In this document: positions 27,060 through 35,755 of the stretch, one piece after another
Numbering within the stretch: the stretch's first letter is position 1
Layout of the letters: every line of letters starts with the position of its first letter
DNA from: Streptomyces sp. Je 1-369
Lineage (GTDB): Bacteria; Actinomycetota; Actinomycetes; Streptomycetales; Streptomycetaceae
Direction of reading: 5' to 3'
DNA: 64,000 bases
NCBI RefSeq assembly: GCF_026810505.1
Contig: NZ_CP101750.1
Coordinates: 5,389,501-5,453,500 of the forward strand
Notes under the pieces: model-generated
Told to the model about the DNA's origin: nothing
The model's input: the letters and a program-made list of their open reading frames with translations, nothing else
Database searches by the model: none
Translations under genes and position numbers: made by a program

Positions 27060-28150
27060 GCGAGGCCACCGTGACGACCACGGACCAGGACGAGACGCCC
27101 GCGGGCGGGCCCGTCTTCGCCGTCAAGAACCTCTGGAAGGTCTTCGGCCCCAAGGCCGAGCGAATACCGGACGACACCTCACTGCACGGCCTGAGCCCCG
27201 CCGAACTGCGTGAGCGGACCGGCTGCACCGCCGCCGTCCGCGATGTGTCCTTCGAGGTCGACAAGGGCGAGGTCTTCGTCGTCATGGGCCTGTCGGGCTC
27301 GGGCAAGTCCACCCTCGTACGCTGCCTGACCCGGCTCATCGAGCCGACCTCCGGCACCCTCGCCATCGACGGCGAGGACGTCCTCGCCATGGACAAGACC
27401 CGCCTGCGCGAACTCCGCCGCCACCGTGCCGCCATGGTCTTCCAGCACTTCGGGCTCCTGCCGCACCGCTCGGTCCTCGACAACGTCGCGTACGGCCTGG
27501 AGATCCAGGGCGTCGGCAAGGCCGAGCGCCGCGCCAAGGCCCTCGAAGTCGTCAAGAAGGTCGGCCTCGAAGGGCTCGAACAGCGCAAGCCCGGCCAGCT
27601 CTCCGGCGGCCAGCAGCAGCGTGTGGGCCTCGCCCGCGCCCTCGCCGTCGACCCCGAGGTCCTCCTCTTCGACGAGCCGTTCAGCGCCCTCGACCCGCTG
27701 ATCCGCCGCGACATGCAGGAAGAAGTCGTCCGCCTGCACCGCGACGAGGGCCGCACCATGGTCTTCATCACCCACGACCTCAGCGAGGCCCTCAAGCTCG
27801 GCGACCGCATCGCCCTGATGCGCGACGGCCGCGTCGTCCAGATCGGCACCCCCGAGGAGATCGTCGGCTCCCCGGCCGACGACTACGTCCGCGACTTCGT
27901 CCGCGACGTCGTCCGCGCCGACGTCATGAGCGTCCGCAGCGCCATGCGTCCCGCCGACGACGACGAGGAGAACAGCGGCGCCGCCCTCGCCCCCGACGCC
28001 AAGGTCTCCGAGGCCATCGAGGCCGTCGCCCGCTCCGGCTTCCCGGTGCGCGTCATGGACGGCAAGCGCTGCCTCGGCGTGGTCGACCACGCCGGGCTGC
28101 TCGCCGTCGTGGCGGGAACGGCCCCCGAAAAGGGCGAGGTGGTCGCCTGA
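27056..28150 (+). CDS. proV: Glycine betaine/choline ABC transporter ATPase
   Basis: 364 residues. Walker [10 protein letters not shown] near residue 80, Q-loop VFQHFG, signature LSGGQQQR, Walker [12 protein letters not shown] and switch histidine in FITHD. The insert between the first strand and Walker A ([15 protein letters not shown]) is typical of the ProV/OpuAA quaternary-amine group. Residues 290-364 are a reduced CBS-like regulatory tail, which in relatives senses ionic strength. It overlaps betA by 4 nt and the permease by 1 nt, so translation is coupled. Confidence 0.95.
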   Translation: MSEATVTTTDQDETPAGGPVFAVKNLWKVFGPKAERIPDDTSLHGLSPAELRERTGCTAAVRDVSFEVDKGEVFVVMGLSGSGKSTLVRCLTRLIEPTSGTLAIDGEDVLAMDKTRLRELRRHRAAMVFQHFGLLPHRSVLDNVAYGLEIQGVGKAERRAKALEVVKKVGLEGLEQRKPGQLSGGQQQRVGLARALAVDPEVLLFDEPFSALDPLIRRDMQEEVVRLHRDEGRTMVFITHDLSEALKLGDRIALMRDGRVVQIGTPEEIVGSPADDYVRDFVRDVVRADVMSVRSAMRPADDDEENSGAALAPDAKVSEAIEAVARSGFPVRVMDGKRCLGVVDHAGLLAVVAGTAPEKGEVVA

Positions 28151-30147
28151 TGGCCACCGCCACCGCCTCCAGTCCCGTACGAGATACGGGAATCGGCGCG
28201 CTCCTGCGGCACCGTGCCGTCGGCAAGCTCCTGCTGCTCGCCGTCGCCGCGGCGGTCCTCGTGCCGATCGCCAACGCCAAGTGGGCCTCCGGCGCCTGGC
28301 CGGACGCGCTCACCGTCGACCTGACCGAGCCGCTGGCCAGGACCACCGACTGGATCATCGACAACCGTGACAGCCACTGGCTGTTCACCTACTTCTTCGG
28401 CCACATCAGCAACGCCATCGTGGTGTCCGTGCGCGCCGTCTACCTGGTGCTCCTCGCGGGCGGCTGGGCCGGTGTCATCGCCGGCGGCGCGCTCATCGCC
28501 TGGCGGGTCGCGGGCGTGCGCCTCGCGGTCCTCACGGCCGCCTCGTTCGGGCTGTGCGGACTGCTCAACATGTGGGTCCCGACGATGCAGACGCTGGCGC
28601 TGATGGTCGTCGCCGTCCTCGCGTCCGTCGTGCTCGGCGTCCTCATGGGACTCGCGGCCGGGCTCAGCGACCGGGTCTTCCGCATGCTGCGGCCCGTGCT
28701 CGACACCATGCAGGTGTTCCCCGCCTTCTCGTACCTGCTGCCCGCCGTCCTCATCTTCGGCGTCGGCGTGCCCGCCGCGGTCCTCGCGACGGTCATCTAC
28801 GCCGCCCCGCCCATGGCCCGCCTCACCGCGCTCGGCCTGCGCGGCGCCGACGGCGGCGTGATGGAAGCCGTCACCTCGCTCGGCACCACCGCCCGCCAGC
28901 GGCTGTTCTCCGCGCGCCTCCCGCTGGCCCGCAAGGAACTCCTGCTCGGCCTCAACCAGACCATCATGATGGCGCTCTCGATGGCCGTCATCGCCTCGAT
29001 GATCGGCGGCGCCGGTCTCGGTGACCGCGTCTACCAGGCGCTCGGCTCCGTCGACGTCGGCGCGGCCCTCGCCGCGGGCATCCCGATCGTGCTGCTCGCC
29101 GTGGTCCTCGACCGCGTCACGAGCGCCGCCGGTGAGCGGATGGGCGCGAACCCGGTGGACCGGCAGACGCGGGGCGGCGCCTACTGGTGGGTGACCGGCG
29201 GGCGCGGCTCCGCCCTCGCCGCCGTGGTCACCGCCGTCGTCGCCGTCGCCTTCCGCTTCGCCGACCGCCTCGACTGGCCGGAGAGCTGGACGGTGAACAT
29301 CGTCGAGCCGGTCAACACCGCCAAGGAGTGGATGGTCGACCACATCTACACCGGCGTGCCCGTCGTCGGCGGCACCGCCGACTGGGCCGCGCACTTCACC
29401 ACCTGGGTCCTCGACCCGGTACGCGACGGACTGCAGGGCATGCCCTGGTGGTCGGTGCTGCTCGTCGTCGCGGCCCTCGCCTGGCTGATCGGCACCTGGC
29501 AGACCGCGCTCACCGCCGTCCTCGCGATGGCGGGCATCGGCGTGCTCGGCGTCTGGGACAAGTCCCTCGACACGCTCTCGCAGGTCCTCGCCGCCGTCGC
29601 CGTCACCACCGTCGTCGGCTTCGCGATCGGCATCGCGACCGCCCGCAGCGAGCGCTTCGAACGGCTGCTCCGCCCGGTCCTCGACATCTTCCAGACGATG
29701 CCGCAGTTCGTGTACCTCATCCCGGTCGTCGCCCTCTTCGGCATCGGCCGCGCCCCCGCGGTCGCGGCGGCCATCGTGTACGCGCTGCCCGCCGTCATTC
29801 GCATCACCACGCAGGGCCTGCGCCAGGTCAGCCCCGCCGCGATGGAGTCGTCGAAGTCCCTCGGCGCGACCGACTGGCAGCGGCTGCGCCAGGTGCAGCT
29901 CCCGCTGGCCCGCCCGGCGCTGCTGCTCGCCGTCAACCAGGCGGTCGTCCTCGTCCTCGCCGTCGTCGTCATCGGCGGTCTGGTCGGCGGTGGCGCGCTC
30001 GGCTACGACGTGCTGTACGGCATCGCACAGGGCGACCTGGCCTCCGGCCTGGTCGGCGGCGCCGCCATCGTCTGCCTCGGTCTGATGCTCGACCGGGTGA
30101 CGCAGCCGACGGTCCGCAGGGAACACAGCGCGAAGAAGGGGGCGTGA
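28150..30147 (+). CDS. proW: Glycine betaine/choline ABC permease, fused double domain
   Basis: 665 residues containing two complete BPD permease units in one chain, roughly residues 1-330 and 345-665. Each unit has its own EAA-type loop (EAVTSLGTTARQRLFSARLP and ESSKSLGATDWQRLRQVQLP) and the preceding PAxxYLLPxxxIFGVG or PQFVYLIPVVALFGIG helix. Most ProU systems use a homodimer of one unit, so this fusion would form the whole channel. Both halves carry an outer loop with paired Asp/Glu-Trp features (DWIIDNRDSHW, EWMVDHIYTGV). It is the third gene of the choline operon. Confidence 0.94.
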   Translation: MATATASSPVRDTGIGALLRHRAVGKLLLLAVAAAVLVPIANAKWASGAWPDALTVDLTEPLARTTDWIIDNRDSHWLFTYFFGHISNAIVVSVRAVYLVLLAGGWAGVIAGGALIAWRVAGVRLAVLTAASFGLCGLLNMWVPTMQTLALMVVAVLASVVLGVLMGLAAGLSDRVFRMLRPVLDTMQVFPAFSYLLPAVLIFGVGVPAAVLATVIYAAPPMARLTALGLRGADGGVMEAVTSLGTTARQRLFSARLPLARKELLLGLNQTIMMALSMAVIASMIGGAGLGDRVYQALGSVDVGAALAAGIPIVLLAVVLDRVTSAAGERMGANPVDRQTRGGAYWWVTGGRGSALAAVVTAVVAVAFRFADRLDWPESWTVNIVEPVNTAKEWMVDHIYTGVPVVGGTADWAAHFTTWVLDPVRDGLQGMPWWSVLLVVAALAWLIGTWQTALTAVLAMAGIGVLGVWDKSLDTLSQVLAAVAVTTVVGFAIGIATARSERFERLLRPVLDIFQTMPQFVYLIPVVALFGIGRAPAVAAAIVYALPAVIRITTQGLRQVSPAAMESSKSLGATDWQRLRQVQLPLARPALLLAVNQAVVLVLAVVVIGGLVGGGALGYDVLYGIAQGDLASGLVGGAAIVCLGLMLDRVTQPTVRREHSAKKGA

Positions 30148-30148
30148 C

Positions 30149-31114
30149 ATGCGAGTACGTACGCGTGTACTGAGCGCCGTGACCGCGGCCGGGGCGCTGC
30201 TCGCGATGAGCGGGTGCGGCAAGGCCGACATGACCAAGCAGTCGTCCCCCTACGCCAACGCGGCGGGCGCCAAGACCGTGACGCTCTCCGTGCAGTCCTG
30301 GGTCGGCGCGCAGGCGGACGTCGCCGTCGCCGAGTACCTGCTCGACCACGAGCTGGGCTACCGCGTCGACAAGGTCCAGATCGACGAGGTCCCCGCCTGG
30401 GACGCCCTCAGCCAGGGCCGCGTCGACGCGATCATGGAGGACTGGGGCCACCCCGAGCAGGAACAGCGGTACATCAAGGACAAGAAGACGATCGTCCCCG
30501 GTGGCGACGTCGGCGTGACCGGGCACATCGGCTGGTACGTCCCCACGTACTTCGCGAAGAAGCACCCGGACGTCACGAACTGGAAGAACCTCAACAAGTA
30601 CGCGGACCAGTTCCGTACGGCGGAGAGCGGCGGCCAGGGCCAGCTCATGGACGGCTCCCCGTCGTACGTCACGAACGACAAGGCGCTCGTCAAGAACCTC
30701 GACCTGGACTACAAGGTCGTCTTCGCGGGCTCCGAGGCGGCGCAGATCACCCAGATCGAGCAGTTCGCCAAGCAGCGGAAGCCGTTCCTGACGTACTGGT
30801 ACAAGCCGCAGTGGCTCTTCGACAAGGTGCCGATGACAGAGGTGAAGCTGCCCGCGTACAAGGAGGGCTGCGACGCCGACCCGGCGAAGATCAAGTGTGC
30901 CTACCCGCACACGCCGCTGCAGAAGTACTTCAACGCGGACTTCGCGAAGAAGGGCGGCGACGCCGCGGAGTTCCTCAAGAAGTTCCACTGGTCCGAGAAG
31001 GACCAGAACGAGGTCTCCCTGCTGATCGCGGACAAGAAGATGTCCCCGCAGGACGCGGCCAAGGCGTGGATCGACAAGAACGAGTCGACGTGGAAGGCGT
31101 GGCTGCCCAAGTAG
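30149..31114 (+). CDS. proX: Glycine betaine/choline-binding lipoprotein
   Basis: 321 residues. A lipoprotein signal peptide ends in the lipobox LLAMSGC (Cys near residue 23), anchoring it to the outer face of the membrane. The rest is an OpuAC-type quaternary-amine binding protein (VQSWVGAQADVAVAEYLLDH, DAIMEDWGHPEQEQRY, PFLTYWYKPQWLF). Several aromatic residues (Trp and Tyr) are placed as in cation-pi cages, but the cage cannot be assigned by eye to choline or betaine. It starts 1 nt after the permease stop and ends the operon at a hairpin. Confidence 0.95.
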   Translation: MRVRTRVLSAVTAAGALLAMSGCGKADMTKQSSPYANAAGAKTVTLSVQSWVGAQADVAVAEYLLDHELGYRVDKVQIDEVPAWDALSQGRVDAIMEDWGHPEQEQRYIKDKKTIVPGGDVGVTGHIGWYVPTYFAKKHPDVTNWKNLNKYADQFRTAESGGQGQLMDGSPSYVTNDKALVKNLDLDYKVVFAGSEAAQITQIEQFAKQRKPFLTYWYKPQWLFDKVPMTEVKLPAYKEGCDADPAKIKCAYPHTPLQKYFNADFAKKGGDAAEFLKKFHWSEKDQNEVSLLIADKKMSPQDAAKAWIDKNESTWKAWLPK

Positions 31115-31136
31115 CGGCCCGCCGACCGGTGTGAGG

Positions 31137-31168
31137 GTGCCGGGCTCCCGCTGTGCGGGGCCCGGCAC
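31137..31168. terminator. Terminator of the choline operon
   Basis: GTGCCGGG with CCCGGCAC as outer arms and a CTCCC/GGGG inner helix around a GCTGTGC loop. It lies between proX and the convergent gene ending at 31171, so it probably works on both strands. Confidence 0.8.
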
Positions 31169-31170
31169 TG

Positions 31171-31938
31171 TCATGCCCGGCGCAGTCCGTCGGTGATGTC
31201 GCGCAGCGCCGCCATGGTGCGGCGCAGCAGGCCGGGGCCGAACGTGACGCGTGTCGCGCCGAGTTCGCCCAGCTCGCGGAGGGAGGGGCCGTCCGGCAGC
31301 GCGAGGACGTTGAGCGGTCCCTCGATGCCCGCCCGCAGGACGGGGATCGCCTCGGGCGGCGCGAGGATCGGGTAGACGCAGTCCGCGCCCGCCGCCACGT
31401 ACAGGCGGGCCCGCTCGATCGCCCGCTCCGGGTCGGCGACCCCGCGGACGAACGTGTCGACGCGCGCGTTGACCACGAGGTGGTCGCCCGCCGCCTCCCG
31501 CACCCGCGCCAGCCAGTCCGCCTGCTCCCGCGGGTCCCGGAGCACACCCGTGGAGCCACCGCCCGCGCCCGCGCCCGCGTCCTCGCCCTCGTACGAGTCC
31601 TCCAGGTTGCAGCCGACGGCGCCCGCTTCGAGGAGGCGCTCCACCAGCTCCTTCGCCGTCAGGCCGTAGCCGGTCTCGGCGTCCATGGTCACCGGTACGC
31701 CGACGGCCCGGGTGATCCGGCCCACCGCCTCGAACATCTCCTTCGGCGGCACCTGCCCGTCCTCGTACCCGAGGGAGAGCGCGATGCCGGCGCTGGGCGT
31801 TGCGAGCGCCTCGTACCCCGCCTCCTCGAAGACGCGGGCGCTCGCGGCGTCCCACGGTCCCGGCAGGACCAGCGGGTCGCCTGGCGCCCGGCCGTGGTGG
31901 AGGGCGCGCAGCGTGGCCGCGGTACTGGGGTTCACCAT
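31171..31938 (-). CDS. Isocitrate lyase / PEP mutase superfamily enzyme
   Basis: 255 residues. A TIM-barrel member of the ICL/PEPM superfamily, which cleaves or forms C-C and P-C bonds. Seen: PWDAASARVFEEAGYEALAT at the N-terminus, metal-site Asp/Glu in VTMDAETGYG and CNLEDSY, and NARVDTF. It lacks the KKCGH catalytic loop of isocitrate lyase and PEP-bond mutases such as methylisocitrate lyase, so it is better called 'PEP mutase/oxaloacetate-decarboxylase-like', substrate unknown. A Gly/Ala insert (GAGAGGGS) sits in a loop near residue 125. It overlaps the upstream AhpD-like gene by 7 nt and belongs to its operon. Confidence 0.85.
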   Translation of the reverse strand: MVNPSTAATLRALHHGRAPGDPLVLPGPWDAASARVFEEAGYEALATPSAGIALSLGYEDGQVPPKEMFEAVGRITRAVGVPVTMDAETGYGLTAKELVERLLEAGAVGCNLEDSYEGEDAGAGAGGGSTGVLRDPREQADWLARVREAAGDHLVVNARVDTFVRGVADPERAIERARLYVAAGADCVYPILAPPEAIPVLRAGIEGPLNVLALPDGPSLRELGELGATRVTFGPGLLRRTMAALRDITDGLRRA

Positions 31939-32378
31939 GCCGGTCCTCCGGGTGCGATACGGCGGCTGACCATCAGCCGGTTCCAGCTGTTGATGACGGT
32001 GATCACGCCGAGGAGATGGGCGAGGTCCCCCTCGGTGAAGTGCTCGGCGGCCTTCGCGTACACCGTGTCGGGCACGAAGCCCTCGGTGAGGACGGTGACG
32101 GCCTCGGTGAGGGCGAGGGCGGCTCGTTCGCGTGCACTGAAGAGGTCGCCCGCCTCCTCCCAGGCGTTCAGGAGCGCGATGCGCTTCGGGGTCTCGCCGT
32201 GCTCCAGGGCGACGTCCACGTGCATGTCGAGGCAGAAGGCGCAGGCGTTGATCTGTGAGGCCCGCATCATCACGAGCTCGGCGAGGACGGGGTCGCCGAG
32301 GCCCTTCTTCGCGGCGGCGCTCAGCGCACTCATCGCGCCGGCGACGCCGCGGTCCAAGTGCGTGGTGCGAGGGCTCAC
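31932..32378 (-). CDS. AhpD-like (carboxymuconolactone decarboxylase fold) protein, copy 2
   Basis: 148 residues from GTG 32378, which overlaps the stop of the preceding gene (GTGA). The CMD/AhpD signature with a redox-type motif is ASQINACAFCLDMHVDVALE: the two cysteines and the histidine match alkylhydroperoxidase-like proteins. Closely similar to the gene upstream (shared LTEAVTVLTEGFVPDTVYAK and VITVINSWNR), so the pair arose by tandem duplication. A role in peroxide or electrophile handling is inferred from the CxxC. Confidence 0.88.
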   Translation of the reverse strand: MSPRTTHLDRGVAGAMSALSAAAKKGLGDPVLAELVMMRASQINACAFCLDMHVDVALEHGETPKRIALLNAWEEAGDLFSARERAALALTEAVTVLTEGFVPDTVYAKAAEHFTEGDLAHLLGVITVINSWNRLMVSRRIAPGGPAW

Positions 32379-32869
32379 TTGTCGCCCTCGGCCTTGTAGT
32401 GCCCCGGCACCTGGCGGGTGCTGACGCCGAAGCGGTTCCACGCGTTGATGACGGTGATCGCGGCGATGAGCTGGGTCAGCTCCGCCTCCTCGAAGTGCGC
32501 GGCGGCCTTCGCGTACACCTCGTCCGGCACGAAGCCGTCGGTCAGCACGGTGATGGCCTCGGTCAGTTCGAGCGCGGCGATCTCCTTCGCCGTGTAGAAG
32601 TGCTGCGACTCCTCCCAGGCGCTGAGCTGGATGATCCGTTCGACGCTCTCGCCCGCCGCGAGGGCGTCCTTGGAGTGCATGTCGAGGCAGAGCGCGCAGC
32701 GGTTGATCTGCGAGGCGCGGATCTTGACGAGCTCGTAGATCACCGGGTCGAGGCCCTTACGGGCGGCCGCGTCGAGCTTGATCATCGCTTTGAAGACCTC
32801 GGGGGCGTGCTGGGCCCAGGCGAGTCGGGGGGTGTGCTCGTGGACGTGGGCTTCGGAGGGAACGTTCAT
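32375..32869 (-). CDS. AhpD-like (carboxymuconolactone decarboxylase fold) protein, copy 1
   Basis: 164 residues. The motif ASQINRCALCLDMHSKDALA carries the paired cysteines and histidine of AhpD-type proteins. First gene of a three-gene set with its paralogue and the PEP-mutase-like enzyme, all overlapping, transcribed away from a MocR regulator 47 nt upstream. The start ATG 32869 was preferred over a longer frame because it gives MNVPSEAHVHEHTPRLAW, the usual family start, and keeps the divergent promoter region free. Confidence 0.9.
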   Translation of the reverse strand: MNVPSEAHVHEHTPRLAWAQHAPEVFKAMIKLDAAARKGLDPVIYELVKIRASQINRCALCLDMHSKDALAAGESVERIIQLSAWEESQHFYTAKEIAALELTEAITVLTDGFVPDEVYAKAAAHFEEAELTQLIAAITVINAWNRFGVSTRQVPGHYKAEGDK

Positions 32870-32916
32870 GATGTCGACGCTACGTCCGGAGTAGCCCACC
32901 GGTATGGTCCATTTCC

Positions 32917-34362
32917 ATGGGAGATACGTGGGCCACTCTGGGTGTCGACCTCCATCTGGAGACCGGCGGCGACGGGTCACGCCACGGCGTCCGCAAGGGC
33001 CTCACGGACGCGCTGCGGGAGGCCGTGCGCGGCGGCCGCCTCGCCCCCGGCACCCGCCTCCCGTCGTCCCGCTCGCTCGCCGCCGACCTCGGCATCGCAC
33101 GGAACACGGTCGCCGACGCGTACGCCGACCTGGTCGCCGAGGGCTGGCTCACCGCCCGCCAGGGTTCGGGCACGCGCGTCGCGATGGGGGTCCCCCCTGG
33201 TCGAGCGGAGCCGAGAGCTCGGGGGAGGGTCGTTTCGCCGCCGGTGCGGCCCGCGCCGCCGCGCAGGACGGGCGGGGCGCCCACGTACAACCTCACGCCC
33301 GGGTCGCCGGACCTCGCGTCGTTCCCGCGCGCGGAGTGGCTCAAGGCGGCCCGGCGCGCGCTGGCGGCGGCCCCGAACAGCGCCCTCGGGTACGCGGACC
33401 CGCGCGGCCGCGTCGAGCTGCGCACCGCACTCGCCGGGTACCTCGCACGGGCGCGGGGCGTCCACGCCGACCCCGACCGCATCGTCGTCACCGCCGGGTT
33501 CGTGCACGCCCTCGCGGTCATCGGCCGGGTGCTGCGGGCGCGCGGGGAGCGGGAGGTGACCGTCGAGTCGTACGGCCTCGACATCCACTGGAACCTGCTG
33601 CACCGCGCAGGACTGCGCACGGTCCCCCTCGCCTTCGACGCACTCGGCACCGACGTCTCGGGCCTCGGCCCCGGCTCGGCGAAGGCGGTGCTGCTCACCC
33701 CCGCGCACCAGTTCCCGATGGGCGTTCCCCTGCACCCCGACCGGCGCGCCGCCGCCGTCGACTGGGCGCGGCGCGAGGGCGGGGTGATCATCGAGGACGA
33801 CTACGACGGCGAGTTCCGCTACGACCGTCAGCCGGTCGGCGCCCTCCAGGGCCTCGACCCCGAGCACGTGATCTACCTCGGCACGGCGAGCAAGTCCCTC
33901 GCACCCGGCCTGCGGCTCGGCTGGATGGTGCTGCCGTCCGGCCTGCACGCGGAGGTCCTCGCCGAGAAGGAGGCCGCGGGAGCGTCCTGCGGTGCGCTCG
34001 ACCAGCTGACGCTCGCGGAGTTCATCACGTCGGGGGCGTACGACCGCCACGTCAGGGGCGCACGGCTGCGGTACCGGCGCCGCAGGGACCACCTGGTCGA
34101 GGCGGTGGCGGGGCGGGCGCCCGACGTGCGGGCCACCGGCATCGCGGCCGGGCTGCACGCGGTGCTCCAACTGCCGCCCGGCACCGAGCGGTCCATCGTC
34201 CAGGCCGCCAATTGGGAACGCCTCGCGGTCCAGGGCCTCAGCGGCTTCCGCCACCCGCTCGCGGTGACGCCGCGGGAGGACGCGCTGGTGGTGGGGTACG
34301 GGACACCGGCGGAGCATGCGTGGGCGGGGGCGGTGGAGGCGTTGTGCCGGGTGCTGCCGTGA
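32917..34362 (+). CDS. MocR-type regulator (GntR HTH + aminotransferase domain)
   Basis: 481 residues. An N-terminal GntR winged helix (LREAVRGGRLAPGTRLPSSR, IARNTVADAYADLVAEGWL) is joined by a linker to a fold-type I aminotransferase domain with the PLP lysine in LGTASKSLAPGLRLGW and the cofactor Asp in IIEDDYDGEFRY. MocR proteins sense PLP or an amino compound. Its position suggests control of the divergent AhpD/PEP-mutase operon. The linker between domains (about residues 90-105) is encoded by an inserted repeat element, read in frame. Confidence 0.94.
   Translation: MGDTWATLGVDLHLETGGDGSRHGVRKGLTDALREAVRGGRLAPGTRLPSSRSLAADLGIARNTVADAYADLVAEGWLTARQGSGTRVAMGVPPGRAEPRARGRVVSPPVRPAPPRRTGGAPTYNLTPGSPDLASFPRAEWLKAARRALAAAPNSALGYADPRGRVELRTALAGYLARARGVHADPDRIVVTAGFVHALAVIGRVLRARGEREVTVESYGLDIHWNLLHRAGLRTVPLAFDALGTDVSGLGPGSAKAVLLTPAHQFPMGVPLHPDRRAAAVDWARREGGVIIEDDYDGEFRYDRQPVGALQGLDPEHVIYLGTASKSLAPGLRLGWMVLPSGLHAEVLAEKEAAGASCGALDQLTLAEFITSGAYDRHVRGARLRYRRRRDHLVEAVAGRAPDVRATGIAAGLHAVLQLPPGTERSIVQAANWERLAVQGLSGFRHPLAVTPREDALVVGYGTPAEHAWAGAVEALCRVLP
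33184..33230 (+). repeat. Palindromic Streptomyces repeat inserted in a gene
   Basis: TGGGGGTCCCCCCTGGTCGA followed by GCGGAGCCGAGAGCTCGGGG matches, as I recall it, a dispersed imperfect palindrome usually seen between Streptomyces genes. GGGGGTCCCCC and the CCCCCC/GGGGG ends can pair. Here it lies inside the MocR gene, between the DNA-binding and aminotransferase domains, and the frame stays open. Confidence 0.65.
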
Positions 34363-34372
34363 CGGTTGGACA

Positions 34373-34423
34373 TTTCAGCCCCTCCGGCGATTGAGGAGCG
34401 GGGTCCGGGGCGGAGCCCCGGGG
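34373..34423 (+). repeat. Streptomyces-type intergenic repeat with hairpin
   Basis: TTTCAGCCCCTCCGGCGATT, then GAGGAGCGGGG, then an inner hairpin CCGGGGC-GGA-GCCCCGG (34405-34421). I recognise this as a repeat common between Streptomyces genes. It fills the 96-nt gap between the MocR and DMT transporter 3' ends and probably acts as a bidirectional terminator there. Confidence 0.65.
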
Positions 34424-34458
34424 CAGGGCGAAGGCCGGCGTGCGGATTCCGGACAGGG

Positions 34459-35310
34459 CTAACCCCGCCGCCCCAGCGAAGCGTCAGGCGCCTCACCGAA
34501 GCGGGCCAGCGCCAACGCCCCCGCGACCGCCACCGCGAAGCCCAGGATCGCCAGCCAGCCCAGCCCCTCCCGCGTGCGGTCGCCCAGCCAGACCACGCCC
34601 ACCAGGGCGGGACCGATCGTCTCGCCGAGCACCATGCCCGCCGTCGCCGTCGTCACCGACCCCCGCTGGAGCGCCGACGTGAGCAGCAGGAACGCCGCTC
34701 CTCCGCCCACCAGCAGCGCGTACGTCGCCGGATTGGCGAGCAGCGCGCCCGGCGACACGTCGTCGATGAGGCGCACGGTCACCTCGACGACCCCGAACCC
34801 GCACCCCGCCCCGAGGCCCAGCGCCAGCGCCCGCCCCCGGTCGGGCAGCCGCCCCGCGACGGCGCCGAGCACGAGCACGGCGACGGCGATGCCGAGCATC
34901 ACGTACCGCAACGCCGTCGATCCGGTGCGGTCGCCCTCGTCGCCGGACGCGAGGCCCAGCATCGCGAGGCCCGCACAGACGACGCCGACCGCGCCCCACT
35001 CGACGCCGCTCAGCCGCACCCGCAGCAGCCGGGCCGCGACCACCGCGGTCACGGCGAGACTCGCGGCGAGCGCGGCGCCCACGGCGTAGATCGGGACGGA
35101 GCGCAGCGCCACGATCTGCAGCAGGAAGCCGAGCCCGTCGAGGGCGAGCCCCGCGACGTACCGCCACTGGCGCAGCGCGCGCAGCAGCAGCGCGGGGTCG
35201 ACGCCGGAGCCGGTGCCCGGCGTCGTGGCGCGGGTGGCGACCGCCTGGAGAACCGAGGCCGTACCGAAGCAGATCGCCGAGCCGAGAGCGCAAATCATCC
35301 CAAGAGACAC
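34459..35310 (-). CDS. DMT/EamA-family transporter
   Basis: 283 residues with nine to ten membrane helices in two EamA-like halves (MICALGSAICFGTASVLQAV at the start; GMVLGETIGPALVGVVWLGD in the second half, the characteristic re-entrant Gly/Glu-Pro segment). Probably exports a small metabolite or drug. The start is GTG, read as MSLGMICALG; an internal ATG four codons later is an alternative. It is convergent with the MocR gene and divergent from the lipoprotein gene. Confidence 0.87.
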   Translation of the reverse strand: MSLGMICALGSAICFGTASVLQAVATRATTPGTGSGVDPALLLRALRQWRYVAGLALDGLGFLLQIVALRSVPIYAVGAALAASLAVTAVVAARLLRVRLSGVEWGAVGVVCAGLAMLGLASGDEGDRTGSTALRYVMLGIAVAVLVLGAVAGRLPDRGRALALGLGAGCGFGVVEVTVRLIDDVSPGALLANPATYALLVGGGAAFLLLTSALQRGSVTTATAGMVLGETIGPALVGVVWLGDRTREGLGWLAILGFAVAVAGALALARFGEAPDASLGRRG

Positions 35311-35440
35311 GAAGTGACTGTAGAGGAAGGTGAGTCAAAGGAGACCCAAGGGACATCCGGTGCAGGTGGCTGGCACGGTTCACGGGGGCTTACCTACGCT
35401 GATCTTCGAACGCGTACGAAGACGGGCAACGGGGGATCAC

Positions 35441-35755
35441 GTGACGAAGAAACAACCACGACGGCTGCGCTCGAGCACCGTCGTACTGGGCGGCATGGGC
35501 GTCCTCGCGGCGGCCCTGACCTCCTGCGGCTCGGACCCGGACCGACGCTGCGTGGACCGGGACAGCTACGACACGTTCCGCGGGTACAAGATCGTCGGCG
35601 ACAAGAACTGCAAGTCCTCGGGGCGTACCGACCGCGCTTGGTACTACGACTCCGACGTCGACGGACGCTACGCCGACTACGGGACGTTCAGCCGCAGCGA
35701 GGCCGTCGACCGGGACGGCTTCGGCTGCTCGGGCAGCGGCAGCGGCGGCGGCTGA
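35441..35755 (+). CDS. YgiB-like small lipoprotein
   Basis: 104 residues. Signal peptide with lipobox LAAALTSC, then a short Tyr/Asp/Arg-rich domain (DRDSYDTFRGYKIVGDKNC, DRAWYYDSDVDGRYADYGTF) ending in Gly/Ser after RDGFGCSG. Four cysteines follow the lipid cysteine or lie in the domain. Such YgiB/YjfM-type lipoproteins in enterobacteria are encoded beside YgiC-type ATP-grasp enzymes, as here. Start GTG 35441 is chosen because it gives a normal n-region (VTKKQPRRLRS); a longer frame from 35330 would not. Confidence 0.8.
   Translation: MTKKQPRRLRSSTVVLGGMGVLAAALTSCGSDPDRRCVDRDSYDTFRGYKIVGDKNCKSSGRTDRAWYYDSDVDGRYADYGTFSRSEAVDRDGFGCSGSGSGGG

Noticed and set aside
27883..30237. 784-codon minus-strand frame over the permease
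   Set aside because: Shadow of the membrane protein; composition is Asp/Gly/Arg-rich and repetitive, which reflects the reverse of hydrophobic codons.
31171..31938. Isocitrate lyase or methylisocitrate lyase proper
   Set aside because: The protein is short and lacks the KKCGH catalytic loop, so only the superfamily can be named.
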